Shown one piece after another: positions 7,043-16,603 of a stretch of DNA of 64,000 nt. Numbering within the stretch: position 1 is the stretch's first letter; every line of letters starts with the position of its first letter. This stretch comes from Rhodococcus sp. RD6.2 (GTDB lineage: Bacteria; Actinomycetota; Actinomycetes; Mycobacteriales; Mycobacteriaceae), in contig NZ_CVQP01000005.1 of the NCBI RefSeq assembly GCF_001040705.1, forward strand, positions 205,277-269,276. Direction: 5' to 3'. A program made the position numbers and the translations under genes. Under the pieces are notes generated by a model. It was not told the DNA's origin. It ran no database searches and saw only the letters and a program-made list of their open reading frames with translations.

Positions 7043-8699
7043 CGAGGAACCGCTGCCGGCCCGACGCCTCGAATTGCGCTTCCAGTTCACGCTTGTCATC
7101 GTCGGACATCTGGGCGTAGACCGGTTCACCTCTTCCCTGCCAGTGGAACACCGACTCGGAGCCACGCCACAACTGGGCCTGCAGCTCCCGCTTGAGCACC
7201 TTGTTCGACCCAGTCACCGGGAGGTTGGTCGACACCCGGACGAACCGCGGCGCCGACTTGGTGCCGAGATCGTCCTGCCCCGCGAGGAACGACGCGAACT
7301 CCTCCGGGTCGAAGTCCGTCGGATCCGACACCTCGATCGCGGCCATCACCTGGTCGCCGGACCGCGGGTCCGGGACCGCGTACACGCCTGTGGCGATCAC
7401 CTTCGGGTGCCTGCGCAGGATCCGCTCGATCATCAGCGCCGACGTGTTCTCGCCGTCGACACGAATCCAGTCGCCCTTGCGTCCGGCGAAGTAGATGAAG
7501 CCCGCCTCGTCGACGTAGCCGAGGTCGCCGGTCCAGTACCAGCCGTGCTTGATGCGGTCGGCGACCGCCTGCTCGTTCTTGTAGTAGCCCTCGAATCGCT
7601 TGGCGCCGCCCCGGTCGATCATCTCGCCGATCGCCTCGTCCGGATTGAGGACGCGTCCGTGCTGGTCCAGCCGGGCCCGCTCGCACTCGACGAGGGTGTC
7701 GGGATTCACGACCGCGATCTCGTCGTGCGCGGGCCGGCCGAGGGCACCTTCCGGGGCATCGGGGTCGAGGCGGACCGACCCGGCGCCCTCCGAGGAGCCG
7801 TAGCCCTCGAACAGTTCGGCTCCGAACCGGCGTACGAACTCGACCCGGTCCTCCGGGGACGCCTCGGTGCCGAAACCGCGGACGAGGGTGTTGTCGATGT
7901 CGTCGGACCCCTCCGGCGTCGCCATCAGGTAGGACAGCGCCTTGCCGACGTAGGTGAAGAAGGTCGCACCGAAGTACCGGACGTCGGGGAGGAAGCCGGA
8001 CGCCGAGAACTTCCGCGCGGCGGGCAGACACACCGTCGCGCCGTTGGCCAGCGCGGGCGCCCACAGTGCCATCAACGCGTTGCCGTGGAACAGCGGCATG
8101 CAGCAGTAGTCGACGTCGCCCGGGACGTGTCCGTACTTCGCGCTGTTCGCGTACGCGAGGCGCGCGAGCCGGCCCTGGCTGCACCGCACCGCCTTCGACG
8201 CCCCGGTGGTGCCGGAGGTGAACAGCAGCAGGAACAGAGAATCCTCGACGACCTCCGGGTCAGCGGCGGGCTCGACCCGGTGCGTGTCCACGACGTCGGC
8301 GTAGTCGGGGGCGTCGACGAGCACGAACCGGTCGTCGGACAGGCCGAGATCCAGATCCTTGAGCGTCGCCATGCCGTCCGAGTCGGTGACGATGAGCTGG
8401 CAGTCGACGTACCGGATCTCCGCCTCGAGTTCGGCGCCGCGACGAGTCGGGTTGATGCCGACGATCGTCGCGCCCGACAGTGCGGCGCCCCCGAGCCAGA
8501 ACAGGAATTCGGGGACGTTCTCGAGCAGCACGCCGATGTGGAACGGCCCGTCGCGACGCAAGCTGCGTGCCAGTGCGCCGCGGGCGGCACTCTCACGGAC
8601 CGTCTCGTCCCATGTCCAGTCCCGGTCCCGGGTTCGGGTGCCGGGTTCCTCGTCCCCGAGGCGGTCGAGCAGCATCTCGGCGATCGTCGCGCGTTCCAC
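7035..8699 (-). CDS. Acyl-CoA synthetase, FadD17-like
   Basis: This adenylate-forming ligase has about 554 residues. The phosphate loop is LFTSGTTGASKAVRCS, the adenylate motif is FEGYGSSEGAGS, the hinge region is YWTGDLGYVDEAGFIYFAGRKGDWIRVDGEN, split here across the family's A8 motif, and the C-terminal catalytic lysine lies in GSNKVLKRELQA. The stretch KFSASGFLPDVRYFGATFFTYVGK and the NPTRRGAEL segment resemble M. tuberculosis FadD17, which neighbours fadE26/fadE27. It would activate a side-chain carboxylate as its CoA ester. The GTG at 8699 follows AAGGAG by five bases, which decides the start. Confidence 0.86.
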   Translation of the reverse strand: MERATIAEMLLDRLGDEEPGTRTRDRDWTWDETVRESAARGALARSLRRDGPFHIGVLLENVPEFLFWLGGAALSGATIVGINPTRRGAELEAEIRYVDCQLIVTDSDGMATLKDLDLGLSDDRFVLVDAPDYADVVDTHRVEPAADPEVVEDSLFLLLFTSGTTGASKAVRCSQGRLARLAYANSAKYGHVPGDVDYCCMPLFHGNALMALWAPALANGATVCLPAARKFSASGFLPDVRYFGATFFTYVGKALSYLMATPEGSDDIDNTLVRGFGTEASPEDRVEFVRRFGAELFEGYGSSEGAGSVRLDPDAPEGALGRPAHDEIAVVNPDTLVECERARLDQHGRVLNPDEAIGEMIDRGGAKRFEGYYKNEQAVADRIKHGWYWTGDLGYVDEAGFIYFAGRKGDWIRVDGENTSALMIERILRRHPKVIATGVYAVPDPRSGDQVMAAIEVSDPTDFDPEEFASFLAGQDDLGTKSAPRFVRVSTNLPVTGSNKVLKRELQAQLWRGSESVFHWQGRGEPVYAQMSDDDKRELEAQFEASGRQRFLGV

Positions 8700-8825
8700 T
8701 TCCACTCCTTCGAGTCTTTCGCTGCGGCGCCCTCGACACACGCGAGTGCCACGGTAGATCCCGCCAGCGGACCGGTCGGGGCGTTTGCCCGAGTTCGCCC
8801 GGCGCCACCGAAACAGCGTTGTCCC

Positions 8826-8841
8826 GACGCTAACGAGGCCG
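8826..8841. promoter_or_regulatory. Shared 16-bp element in the divergent ligase promoter
   Basis: GACGCTAACGAGGCCG is found here, in the 250-base gap between two divergent CoA ligase genes. Its exact reverse complement is found at 58023-58038 upstream of kshA. The rest of the gap (8700-8949) shows nothing else I can name. Confidence 0.45.
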
Positions 8842-8949
8842 TTTCGGGCCGATAAACCGAGTCCCGGTCAGTGGAAAACCCTTCCCCGCACCCCCTCCGC
8901 CGTGTGATCCTTCGTGCACTCCGAGGACGTGAGAAAGGCCACACCCCGT

Positions 8950-10608
8950 ATGACCACCTCCACCGATCCGCAGGCGTACCTCGCCGCAGTCGTCTCCCGC
9001 TTGACCGGACCGGACGCCCCCTTCGAACTGGTCGAAGAGGAGGTGCGCGGGGCACCGATGCCGGTGATGCGGAGCCGCAACCACGCCGTTCACGAACTGT
9101 TGACGGCGTCCCGCGCCTTCGGTGACCGCGACTACCTCGTCGCCGAGGACCGGCGGATGTCCTTCGCCGAGCACGCCGACGCCGTCGCCGCGCTGGCGCG
9201 CGCACTGGCCGACGAGTACGGCATCGGCGCGGGCGACCGCGTCGGCATCCTCGCCGCCAACACCATCGAATGGGTCGTCGCGTTCTGGGCGACGCAGTCG
9301 CTCGGCGCGATCGCGGTCGGCCTCAATGGATGGTGGGTGCCACGCGAGATCGAGCACGGTGTCGGTCTGACCACTCCGACGGTGCTGATCGCCGACGCCA
9401 AGCGCGCCGCCGTCGTGGCCGAGACCGATGTCGACGTCCCCGTCCTGACGATGGAGGAGGATCTGCCGCGGCTGATCGAGGCGCATCGCGGTGCCGACCT
9501 GCCGACCGCCGAGGTCGACGAGGACGATCCGGCGGTCATCCTGTTCACCAGCGGAACCAGTGGAAAGCCCAAGGGTGCGCTGCACTCCCAGCGGAATCTG
9601 CTCGCGGTCGTGGACTACCACCGGTACAACGACGCCCTGCTCGACGCCTTCGCCGGGAAGGAATACGACCCGGCACGGCCCAGCGACCTGCGGTACCTGC
9701 TCACCTCACCGCTGTTCCACATCGCGAGCCTGCACAACCTCGTCGTGCCGCGCCTCGCCACCGGCAGCGCCGTGATCATGTACCAGGGCTCCTTCGACGC
9801 CGACCGCGTCCTCGCCCTCGTCGAGCGGGAGAAGGTCACCAACTGGGGCGCCGTCCCCACCATGGCGGCGCGGCTGATCGAGCACGGCAACGTCCGGAAG
9901 TACGACACCACGTCCCTGACCGCGTTCGCCCTGGCGTCGGCACCGTCGTCGGTGGCCTTCAAGGAACGTCTGCGCGAAGAGGTGCCGTTCGCGGCCAATT
10001 CCCTCACCGACAGCTACGGCCTCACCGAATGCAGCACCGGCGTCGCCGTGGCGACCCCAATGGATGTCCAGATGTTCCCGGGCACCCTGGGCCGGCCGAT
10101 CTTCGGCGTCGCGCTGGAGATCCGCGATCCGCTGGGAGAACGGGTGCCGGACGGTGAGGAAGGCGAGGTGTGTGTTCGCAGCCCGTACGTGATGCTCGGC
10201 TACTGGGACAACCCGGAAGCCACCGCGTCCGCGATCAGGGACGGCTGGCTCCACACCGGCGACTTCGGCCGCATCGACGACGGTCGACTGCGGCTGACGG
10301 GTCGCCGCTCCGACCTGATCCTGCGCGGCGGCGAGAACGTCTACCCCACCGAGATCGAACAGTGCCTCGACGAGCATCCCGACGTCGTCGAGTGCGCGGT
10401 CGTCGGTGAAGCACACGAGGACCTGGGCCAGGAGGTCGCAGCGATCATCGTCGTCCGTGCGGGTGCCACGGTGTCGGAGGAAGAGCTGAGGCAGTTCGCC
10501 GCCGATCAGCTCTCGTACTTCAAGGTGCCGACGCGGTGGCGGTTGACTACGGAACCGTTGCCGCGCAACGCAACCGGAAAGGTATCGCGTGGACAGGTCA
10601 AGCTCTGA
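8950..10608 (+). CDS. AMP-dependent acyl-CoA synthetase (class I adenylate-forming)
   Basis: The protein has 552 residues. It has the phosphate loop [20 protein letters not shown], the adenylate motif [11 protein letters not shown], the [20 protein letters not shown] hinge and [19 protein letters not shown]. The catalytic lysine is in [14 protein letters not shown] close to the C-terminus. It would join an organic acid to CoA. The substrate is not evident; divergence from the FadD17-like ligase and the shared promoter element point to the same catabolic programme. The ATG at 8950 lies 10 bases after a GAAAGG ribosome-binding site. The last 20 bases overlap the next gene. Confidence 0.88.
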   Translation: MTTSTDPQAYLAAVVSRLTGPDAPFELVEEEVRGAPMPVMRSRNHAVHELLTASRAFGDRDYLVAEDRRMSFAEHADAVAALARALADEYGIGAGDRVGILAANTIEWVVAFWATQSLGAIAVGLNGWWVPREIEHGVGLTTPTVLIADAKRAAVVAETDVDVPVLTMEEDLPRLIEAHRGADLPTAEVDEDDPAVILFTSGTSGKPKGALHSQRNLLAVVDYHRYNDALLDAFAGKEYDPARPSDLRYLLTSPLFHIASLHNLVVPRLATGSAVIMYQGSFDADRVLALVEREKVTNWGAVPTMAARLIEHGNVRKYDTTSLTAFALASAPSSVAFKERLREEVPFAANSLTDSYGLTECSTGVAVATPMDVQMFPGTLGRPIFGVALEIRDPLGERVPDGEEGEVCVRSPYVMLGYWDNPEATASAIRDGWLHTGDFGRIDDGRLRLTGRRSDLILRGGENVYPTEIEQCLDEHPDVVECAVVGEAHEDLGQEVAAIIVVRAGATVSEEELRQFAADQLSYFKVPTRWRLTTEPLPRNATGKVSRGQVKL

Positions 10609-11092
10609 CCGCGCGGCAGTCGACAGGCTCGTGGCGATCGAGGCCGTTCGGGACCTGATCATCTCGTATTCGCACCTGATCGACCGCGGCGAGCTGGATG
10701 CGGTTGCGGCCCTGTTCGCCGACGCCGTCTACGGCTTGGGGGACGGGGACGGCAACCCCGTCGGCGCGGTCACCGACCGGGACGCCACGGCGGTCCGGCA
10801 GGCCAACGAGGCGTTCATCCGGATGCACGGGGATCCGCCGTCACCGCGCACCAAGCACGTCACCACCAACATCCTGGTCACCGTGGCCGACGACAACACC
10901 GAGGCGAGCGCGGTGTCGTACGTGACGGTGCTGCAGGGGACGGAGACACTGCCCTTGCAGCCGATTCTCGTCGGCCGCTACTTCGACCGGTTCGCCGTGC
11001 TCGACGGCACCTGGCGGTTCACCCAGCGCCTGTGCTGCATCGACCACACCGGTGACCTGACGGAGCATGCGCAGCGACATCTGCGCTCGTGA
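10589..11092 (+). CDS. NTF2/SnoaL-like protein
   Basis: The protein has 167 residues. The N-terminal helix [29 protein letters not shown] and the strands [25 protein letters not shown] and [20 protein letters not shown] are typical of NTF2-like proteins of the SnoaL_4 / ring-dioxygenase beta-subunit shape. The GTG at 10589 overlaps the end of the ligase gene by 20 bases, so the two are probably co-translated and act on related compounds. No catalytic assignment is possible from sequence. Confidence 0.8.
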   Translation: MDRSSSDRAAVDRLVAIEAVRDLIISYSHLIDRGELDAVAALFADAVYGLGDGDGNPVGAVTDRDATAVRQANEAFIRMHGDPPSPRTKHVTTNILVTVADDNTEASAVSYVTVLQGTETLPLQPILVGRYFDRFAVLDGTWRFTQRLCCIDHTGDLTEHAQRHLRS

Positions 11093-11125
11093 ACATGCCA
11101 CGGCCCGGCGCGGCCCGCTCGGGCA

Positions 11126-11152
11126 CCGGTACGGGTCGAGGACCCGTACCGG
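11126..11152. terminator. Hairpin between convergent genes
   Basis: CCGGTACGGGTC (11126-11137) and its complement (11141-11152) flank a three-base loop. The hairpin lies between stops at 11092 and 11161. Confidence 0.65.
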
Positions 11153-11160
11153 CACAGTGA

Positions 11161-11628
11161 TCAGCTACTGAACAGAAGCGGCAGGCCGACCGTCATGTCG
11201 ACGCTTCCCAGCGGGATCGGCGAGCCGACACTGCCGAGGGAGCCACCGGAGGCCCCGATGGTGACCGGCACTCCCCCCTCAGGGGTCAGGACGGTTGTCC
11301 CGTCGGCGTCGGTGCACAGTGCCCCGATCAAGTACTTACCCGGGTCGAGTTCGGTCGAGACGAAGGTGCCCGAGCCGGGGTTTCCGATGATCAGCACCGG
11401 GGTGGCTGCGATCGCTGTATGGGATTCGTTCGAAACCGTGGCCCAGCACAGGCCGAGGCTCGGGGAGCTCACCCCGGAGAACTGCACGACCACCCGGGTG
11501 CCGCTGTTGTCCACGCTCGCGGTTCCCTCGACCGTGGCCGAGGCAAGCGCGGGAAGCGCGAGCAGGGCCGTGGCGGCCAGAGCAGTTGTAGCGCCGAGCC
11601 GCGCGGTGTTCTTGCGAAGGGAGTTCAC
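11161..11628 (-). CDS. Small secreted protein with one Cys pair
   Basis: The protein has 155 residues. The start VNSLRKNTARLGATTALAA gives a typical signal peptide: basic residues, a hydrophobic core, and a likely cut after ALASA. The mature part is beta-rich and has two cysteines, in SLGLCWATV and YLIGALCTDAD, presumably a disulfide. The C-terminus ends in a Gly/Ser-rich GASGGSLGSVGSP and a hydrophobic VGLPLLF. The GTG at 11628 is preceded by GGAG at a good distance. It resembles the product of 15919-16596 in layout (a D/E-x-x-x-G-x-Y motif before the second Cys). Function unknown. Confidence 0.72.
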   Translation of the reverse strand: MNSLRKNTARLGATTALAATALLALPALASATVEGTASVDNSGTRVVVQFSGVSSPSLGLCWATVSNESHTAIAATPVLIIGNPGSGTFVSTELDPGKYLIGALCTDADGTTVLTPEGGVPVTIGASGGSLGSVGSPIPLGSVDMTVGLPLLFSS

Positions 11629-12046
11629 TGCTGTCTCCAATGTCTTGCGGTTGGTTGGGTCGGCACGCCGCCGTGTGGGTCTGCGACGAAGCGAGCGTGC
11701 GGCTGCCATCATGCCCACTCGGACACGACCCCCTCCCGGTTTTCCGGGATTCCATGATCAGCACTCGCCTCGGAAACATTCTGTTAGACACAATGATTCC
11801 GTCGTGCAGATCAACACGATCCAACCCGCGTCGGACACTCCTGGTGCATGTCTTCTCCACGCCCCCTCCGGTGCATCCATTCGCTTCCACTCCGGCCTCC
11901 GGATCACACCCGCTGGGCATCGCCACTTTCCCGGGATTCCTTGTCCCATCCAACAGCCTTGTCGGCCAACATCATTCACTCTGCAAGCTAGTGATCTGCC
12001 CTGCTCACCGTGTTCGCCACCGTGGGACAGCCGTAGTATCGGCAAG
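11629..12046. other. 418-base intergenic region between divergent genes
   Basis: No supported gene lies here. CCGGGATTCC occurs twice (11744-11753 and 11931-11940). A TAGTAT at 12034-12039 sits at -10 spacing from the GTG at 12047, suggesting a leaderless promoter for the downstream oxidoreductase. The region must also hold the promoter of the secreted protein gene. Confidence 0.4.
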
Positions 12047-14854
12047 GTGTCCAGCAACCAGGCCATGTCGTCCGCGATCGCGACACTGCGCACTCGCATC
12101 GCCGGCGAGGTCGACGACGCTGTCCGGCGCCGCGCCGAGTACTCGTCGGACGCCTCGAACTACCGCGTCGTTCCCGCTGCGGTGGTGTTTCCCAGCTCGG
12201 ACGACGACGTGGCCGCGGCGCTCGCGGCGGGACGCGAGTACGGTCTGCCCGTGACCGCGAGGGGCGCGGGAACGTCGGTGGCGGGCAACGCGATCGGTCC
12301 CGGTCTCGTCCTCGACTTCAGCCGCCACCTGAACCGGATCGTCGATCTCGACGGCGACGCCCGCACCGCGGTCGTACAGCCGGGGGTGGTGCTGTCGACG
12401 CTGCAGCGCGCTGCGGCGGCACACGGGCTGCGATTCGGCCCCGACCCGTCCACGCAGGACCGCTGCACGATCGGCGGGATGCTCGGCAACAATGCGTGCG
12501 GTCCGCGCGCGGTGGCATGGGGACGCACCGCCGACAACACCCGCACGCTGCGGATCCTCGATGCTACCGACGTCGAGCGAACCCTCGCCGACGACCTGTC
12601 CGCCGTCCCGGGGATCGACGCGTTCGTCACCGCGAACCTCGCGACGCTGCGCACCGAACTGGGGCGTTTCGACCGCCAGGCATCCGGGTTCTCCCTCGAA
12701 CACCTCCTCCCGGAGCGCGGCCACGCGCTCGCGAAGGCCTTCGTCGGTACCGAGGGCACCTGCGGTCTGATCCTCGACGCGACCGTCGACCTGGTCCCGG
12801 TGCCCGCCGCGACCGCGCTCGCCGTGCTCGGCTACCCCGACATGCCGACCGCCGCCGACGACGCAGTCGCGTTGACGGTGTTCGAACCACTCGCGGTCGA
12901 GGGCATCGACGCCCGCCTCGTCGACGTTGTCCGCCGCCACAAAGGCCCGGCCGCGGTGCCGGACCTTCCCCGGGGCACCGGCTGGCTGTTCGTCGAAATG
13001 GCCGGGGCCACAACGGTAGATGCCATCGTCGCCGCCGAAGCCCTGTGCCACTCCTCTTCTGCGCTGGACACCCGCGTCCTGCCCACCGGTCCGGAATCGG
13101 CTGCGCTGTGGCGTATCCGCGCCGACGGCGTCGGACTCGCCGGTCGCACCCGCGACGGAAGCCCCGCGTGGCCGGGATGGGAGGACGCCGCAGTCCCCCA
13201 GCACCGTCTCGGGGCGTACCTGCGTGACTTCGACGACCTGATGCACGGCCACGACGTCGACGGACTGCTGTACGGCCACTTCGGTGACGGCTGCGTGCAC
13301 ATTCGGCTGGACTTCCCGTTCGACCGGGCACCGCATCGTTTCCGGGAGTTCCTCGTCGATGCCGCGACGCTGGTTGCCGCCCATGGTGGTTCGATGTCCG
13401 GTGAGCACGGTGACGGACGCGCGCGATCCGAACTACTCCCCCTGATGTACTCCCCGGCCGCACTGTCCACCTTCGCGGGGTTCAAGGCGCTCTTCGACCC
13501 CGACGGTTCGCTCAATCCCGGAGTCGTGGTGGAACCCGCCGCGGTGGACGCCGACCTGCGTGTCCCTGCCGCCGCGCCGGCCAAGGGCGCCGGCGGCTTC
13601 GCCCTGCTCGAGGACGGCGGCGACCTGTCGGTCGCCGCGCACCGCTGCGTCGGAATCGGCAAGTGCCGAGCCGACTCCGGCGCATCCGGCGGGTTCATGT
13701 GTCCGTCCTATCAGGCGACGCGGGACGAGAAGGACAGCACCCGAGGACGGGCCCGCGTGCTGCAGGAGACCATCAACGGCACCCTCGTCACAGACGGCTT
13801 CGCATCCGAGGAGCTCGCCGAGTCACTCGACCTGTGCCTGTCCTGCAAGGCGTGCGCGTCGGACTGCCCGGCCGGGGTGGACATGGCCACCTACAAGTCG
13901 GAGGTGCTGCACCGCCGATACCGCAGACGCCTCCGACCGCTGAGCCACTACACCCTCGGCCAGATGTCTCGATGGACCGGGATTGCTTCGGCAGCACCGC
14001 GTTTCACGAACGCACTGGCGCGAGTCGGACCGCTGCGCCGCGGCGGGATGCGACTGGCCGGTCTCGACACCCGCCGCGACGTCCCAGAGGTCGCGGCGCA
14101 GAGTTTCCGCCGCTGGTGGCGAAGACGCGCGCCTCGGACCGGTGGCCGTGACGTCCTGCTGTGGGTCGACACGTTCACCGACGGCTTCGCCCCCGACGCT
14201 GCCCGGGACGCCGTCGGTCTGCTCGAGTCCGCCGGCTACCGCGTCACGCTCACGGAGCGACGCGTCTGCTGCGGTCTCACCTGGATCAGCACCGGCCAAC
14301 TCGGCGGTGCGCGAAAGCAATTGACGGCGACACTCGACCAACTCGAACCGCACCTCGACGCCGGGGTTCCGATCATCGCCCTGGAGCCGTCCTGCGCCGC
14401 GGTGCTGCGCTCGGACCTGGTGGAGCTGCTTCCCGAGGACCCACGTTCTCCTCGGGTCGCGAGCGCCACGACCACCCTCGCGGAGTTCCTCACGATGGCC
14501 ACCACCGCGAACGGCGAACCGTGGCAACCGCCCGATCTGACCGGTGTCGAGGTCGTCGTTCAGCCGCACTGCCACCAGCACGCCGTCATGGGGTTCCGCC
14601 CGGACCGCGCGCTCCTCGACCGGGCGGGCGCCACCGTTCACCAGCTCGCGGGCTGCTGCGGGCTGGCCGGGAACTTCGGGATGGAACGAGGCCACTACGA
14701 CGTCTCGGTCGCCGTCGCGGAGGCTGCTCTGCTTCCCGCGCTGGCTGCGCACCCCGACGCGATCCTGCTCGCCGACGGATTCTCGTGCCGCACCCAGGCC
14801 GCGCAGCTCACCGGGCGCACCGGGGTACACCTGGCGACGCTGCTGCGGCGCTGA
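12047..14854 (+). CDS. Fused FAD-linked (GlcD-type) and Fe-S (GlcF-type) oxidoreductase
   Basis: The protein has about 935 residues. The N-terminal half is an FAD-binding type-4 domain: VVPAAVVFPSSDDDV, then PVTARGAGTSVAGNAIGPGLVLDFSR split across the flavin site, and GGMLGNNACGPRAVAWGRT. The following FAD-oxidase C domain contains YGHFGDGCVHIRLDFPF. The last third has two cysteine clusters, CVGIGKCRADSG...CPSYQ and CLSCKACASDCPAG, for [4Fe-4S] centres, then CCG-type motifs (ERRVCCGLTW, HCHQHAV, LAGCCGLAGNFG). The architecture matches bacterial D-lactate or other D-2-hydroxyacid dehydrogenases feeding the respiratory chain. The start is GTG 12047 or ATG 12065. Confidence 0.88.
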   Translation: MSSNQAMSSAIATLRTRIAGEVDDAVRRRAEYSSDASNYRVVPAAVVFPSSDDDVAAALAAGREYGLPVTARGAGTSVAGNAIGPGLVLDFSRHLNRIVDLDGDARTAVVQPGVVLSTLQRAAAAHGLRFGPDPSTQDRCTIGGMLGNNACGPRAVAWGRTADNTRTLRILDATDVERTLADDLSAVPGIDAFVTANLATLRTELGRFDRQASGFSLEHLLPERGHALAKAFVGTEGTCGLILDATVDLVPVPAATALAVLGYPDMPTAADDAVALTVFEPLAVEGIDARLVDVVRRHKGPAAVPDLPRGTGWLFVEMAGATTVDAIVAAEALCHSSSALDTRVLPTGPESAALWRIRADGVGLAGRTRDGSPAWPGWEDAAVPQHRLGAYLRDFDDLMHGHDVDGLLYGHFGDGCVHIRLDFPFDRAPHRFREFLVDAATLVAAHGGSMSGEHGDGRARSELLPLMYSPAALSTFAGFKALFDPDGSLNPGVVVEPAAVDADLRVPAAAPAKGAGGFALLEDGGDLSVAAHRCVGIGKCRADSGASGGFMCPSYQATRDEKDSTRGRARVLQETINGTLVTDGFASEELAESLDLCLSCKACASDCPAGVDMATYKSEVLHRRYRRRLRPLSHYTLGQMSRWTGIASAAPRFTNALARVGPLRRGGMRLAGLDTRRDVPEVAAQSFRRWWRRRAPRTGGRDVLLWVDTFTDGFAPDAARDAVGLLESAGYRVTLTERRVCCGLTWISTGQLGGARKQLTATLDQLEPHLDAGVPIIALEPSCAAVLRSDLVELLPEDPRSPRVASATTTLAEFLTMATTANGEPWQPPDLTGVEVVVQPHCHQHAVMGFRPDRALLDRAGATVHQLAGCCGLAGNFGMERGHYDVSVAVAEAALLPALAAHPDAILLADGFSCRTQAAQLTGRTGVHLATLLRR

Positions 14855-14859
14855 CCGCG

Positions 14860-15768
14860 TCAGCTGCCCCGCACCATCCCCAGCTGTGCGAGTGGGGCGG
14901 CGACGGCGTTCTCGTCGAACGCCATCAGCACCGCCTGCGTGATGTGCCGCTGCACCGCCCACTGACGGCCCGGCTTGACCCGCACCGTCAGACGCAGCGT
15001 CACGGCCTCCGGTGTCACGCTGTTGACGCCGAGCATCTTCGGGGTTTCGAGGACCGCGTCGGCGATCGACTCGTCCTCGGCCGCGGCCGTCGCGGCCTCC
15101 GTCGCGACCTGCGTCGCCTTCGGCACGCCCGAACTGTGGGCGATCGGCAGGTCGATCACCGCGACGGCATGCCCCTGACTCATGTTGCCGACGCGGGCGA
15201 TCTCACCGTTGCGGCAGTACCACAACGTCCCTTGCACGTCGCGGATCGTCGTCACCCGCAGTCCGACCGTCTCGACGGTGCCGATGGCGTCACCGACGTC
15301 GACGGTGTCACCCACTCCGTACTGGTCCTCGAGCAGCATGAACATGCCGGTGAGGAAGTCCCGCACCAGGTTCTGCGCGCCGAAACCGAGCGCGACTCCG
15401 ACCACACCGGCCGACGCGACGAGGGGCGCGACATTGACACTGAAACTGGTGAGGATCTGCAGTACGCACCAGGTGAGCGTCACGATCGAGACGACGGACT
15501 TGAGGACCGAGCCGATCGTGCGGGCCCGCTGCGCTCGTCGTTGCGCGGCAACCGAATCGCGCACACCGCCGGGAAGCCGCTCCTTGAGTGGTGCCAGCAA
15601 TCGCGGTTCGGCGCCCGGTCTCTCACGTGTCGCGCGGTCGATGGCTCGGTGCAGCGTGAATCTCAGCAGGAGTGCGACCAGGACGTAGACCGCGATCTCG
15701 AGGGGACGCTCGACCAGCCACAAGCGCGCGGTGTCGGACAATGCCAGCGAACTCGATAGGTACATCAT
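14860..15768 (-). CDS. MscS-family mechanosensitive channel
   Basis: The protein has 302 residues. There are two or three membrane helices near the N-terminus (LEIAVYVLVALLLRFTL and IVTLTWCVLQILTSFSV). The pore-lining stretch is followed by SAGVVGVALGFGAQNLVRDF and the beta domain YGVGDTVDVGDAIGTVETVG with GNMSQG. These are the hallmarks of small-conductance channels that open on osmotic downshock. Translation starts at one of two tandem ATGs (15768 or 15765). The stop lies five bases from that of the convergent oxidoreductase, with no hairpin between them. Confidence 0.87.
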   Translation of the reverse strand: MMYLSSSLALSDTARLWLVERPLEIAVYVLVALLLRFTLHRAIDRATRERPGAEPRLLAPLKERLPGGVRDSVAAQRRAQRARTIGSVLKSVVSIVTLTWCVLQILTSFSVNVAPLVASAGVVGVALGFGAQNLVRDFLTGMFMLLEDQYGVGDTVDVGDAIGTVETVGLRVTTIRDVQGTLWYCRNGEIARVGNMSQGHAVAVIDLPIAHSSGVPKATQVATEAATAAAEDESIADAVLETPKMLGVNSVTPEAVTLRLTVRVKPGRQWAVQRHITQAVLMAFDENAVAAPLAQLGMVRGS

Positions 15769-15918
15769 CGCCGTCGACCATACGGAAGGCGCACCGCGCG
15801 CCACGGGCCCGCCGTGGGCACCATGTCGCTGGTCACATCCCACCATCGATGGCCCAGGTCGGGCACCATCAGACCACGAGGTCCACTTTCCATCGACCGA
15901 CTCGAGAGCTGGTGACCA

Positions 15919-16596
15919 GTGGGACACACGACTACACGCTCGATCACAACCACCACGACCATCGCAGGAGCGGCGGCCGTCGCGCTCGCGGTGTCACTGC
16001 TCACCGCACCCGCGGCGTCCGCGCAGATCCCGCCGCCGGAACCACCGGAGATCACCACCACGGTCGACGGGAACACCGTGACCATCGACCTGGTGGACCC
16101 GAACAGAGGGATTTCGCACCTTCTCACGGCGTGCACGGCAGCGCTGGTCAACCCGGTGAAGGGCGTCAACCTCATCCCCGCGATCGCCTCGGGCACTCTC
16201 CCACCGATCAGCGAGATCGACCCCGCCGTCTTCGAGTGGGGTCCGTCGCTCCTCACGACGAACGCCGCGACCCGGGAACGCACCTACGAGCTCGGCGAGA
16301 TCCCCTCCGGTGTCTACGTCGCGGTCGGGTTCTGCATCAATCCGAACATCACCAACCCTGCGGTCGACTTCGAGCCCGTGTTCGTAGGCGGCACCATCGA
16401 GGTCGGCTCGGCCGTCCTCGACCTCGGCAGCGCTGTCGTCGAGACCCCGGGAGCGCTGACCGCGGTTCTGGAACTGCTCGGCATCGACACCGGCAGCCTC
16501 GGCAGCGCCGAGGGCAGCGCAGTCGGATCCGGAGAGGTCGGGTCCGGAGACGCGGCGGTCGGATCCGGGGACGCGACCGTGGGAAGCGGGAACTGA
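15919..16596 (+). CDS. Secreted Cys-pair protein with Gly-Ser repeat tail
   Basis: The protein has 225 residues, with a signal peptide IAGAAAVALAVSLLTAPAASA and likely cleavage before QIPPPEPPE. The body is beta-rich with a single cysteine pair, in LLTACTAAL and VAVGFCINPN. A low-complexity tail rich in GSG units ends the protein. The GTG at 15919 is the only start that keeps the full signal peptide. Its layout resembles the protein at 11161-11628. It is divergent from mscS. Probably exported to the cell envelope; function unknown. Confidence 0.75.
   Translation: MGHTTTRSITTTTTIAGAAAVALAVSLLTAPAASAQIPPPEPPEITTTVDGNTVTIDLVDPNRGISHLLTACTAALVNPVKGVNLIPAIASGTLPPISEIDPAVFEWGPSLLTTNAATRERTYELGEIPSGVYVAVGFCINPNITNPAVDFEPVFVGGTIEVGSAVLDLGSAVVETPGALTAVLELLGIDTGSLGSAEGSAVGSGEVGSGDAAVGSGDATVGSGN
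16522..16593 (+). repeat. Coding repeat of VGSGD-type units
   Basis: Four degenerate units beginning GTCGGATCC or a close variant encode VGSGE, VGSGDAA, VGSGDAT and VGSGN at the end of the secreted protein. This may be a flexible linker or a slippage-prone tail. Confidence 0.7.
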
Positions 16597-16603
16597 GGGA
16601 CCG

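Noticed and set aside
6639..8855. 738-codon plus-strand open frame
   Set aside because: It lies antisense to the SDR and the FadD17-like ligase, whose motifs are complete. Composition only.
11744..11940. CCGGGATTCC direct repeat in the 11629-12046 gap
   Set aside because: It is only ten bases and GC-biased, with no symmetry or fixed distance to a promoter, so chance is likely.
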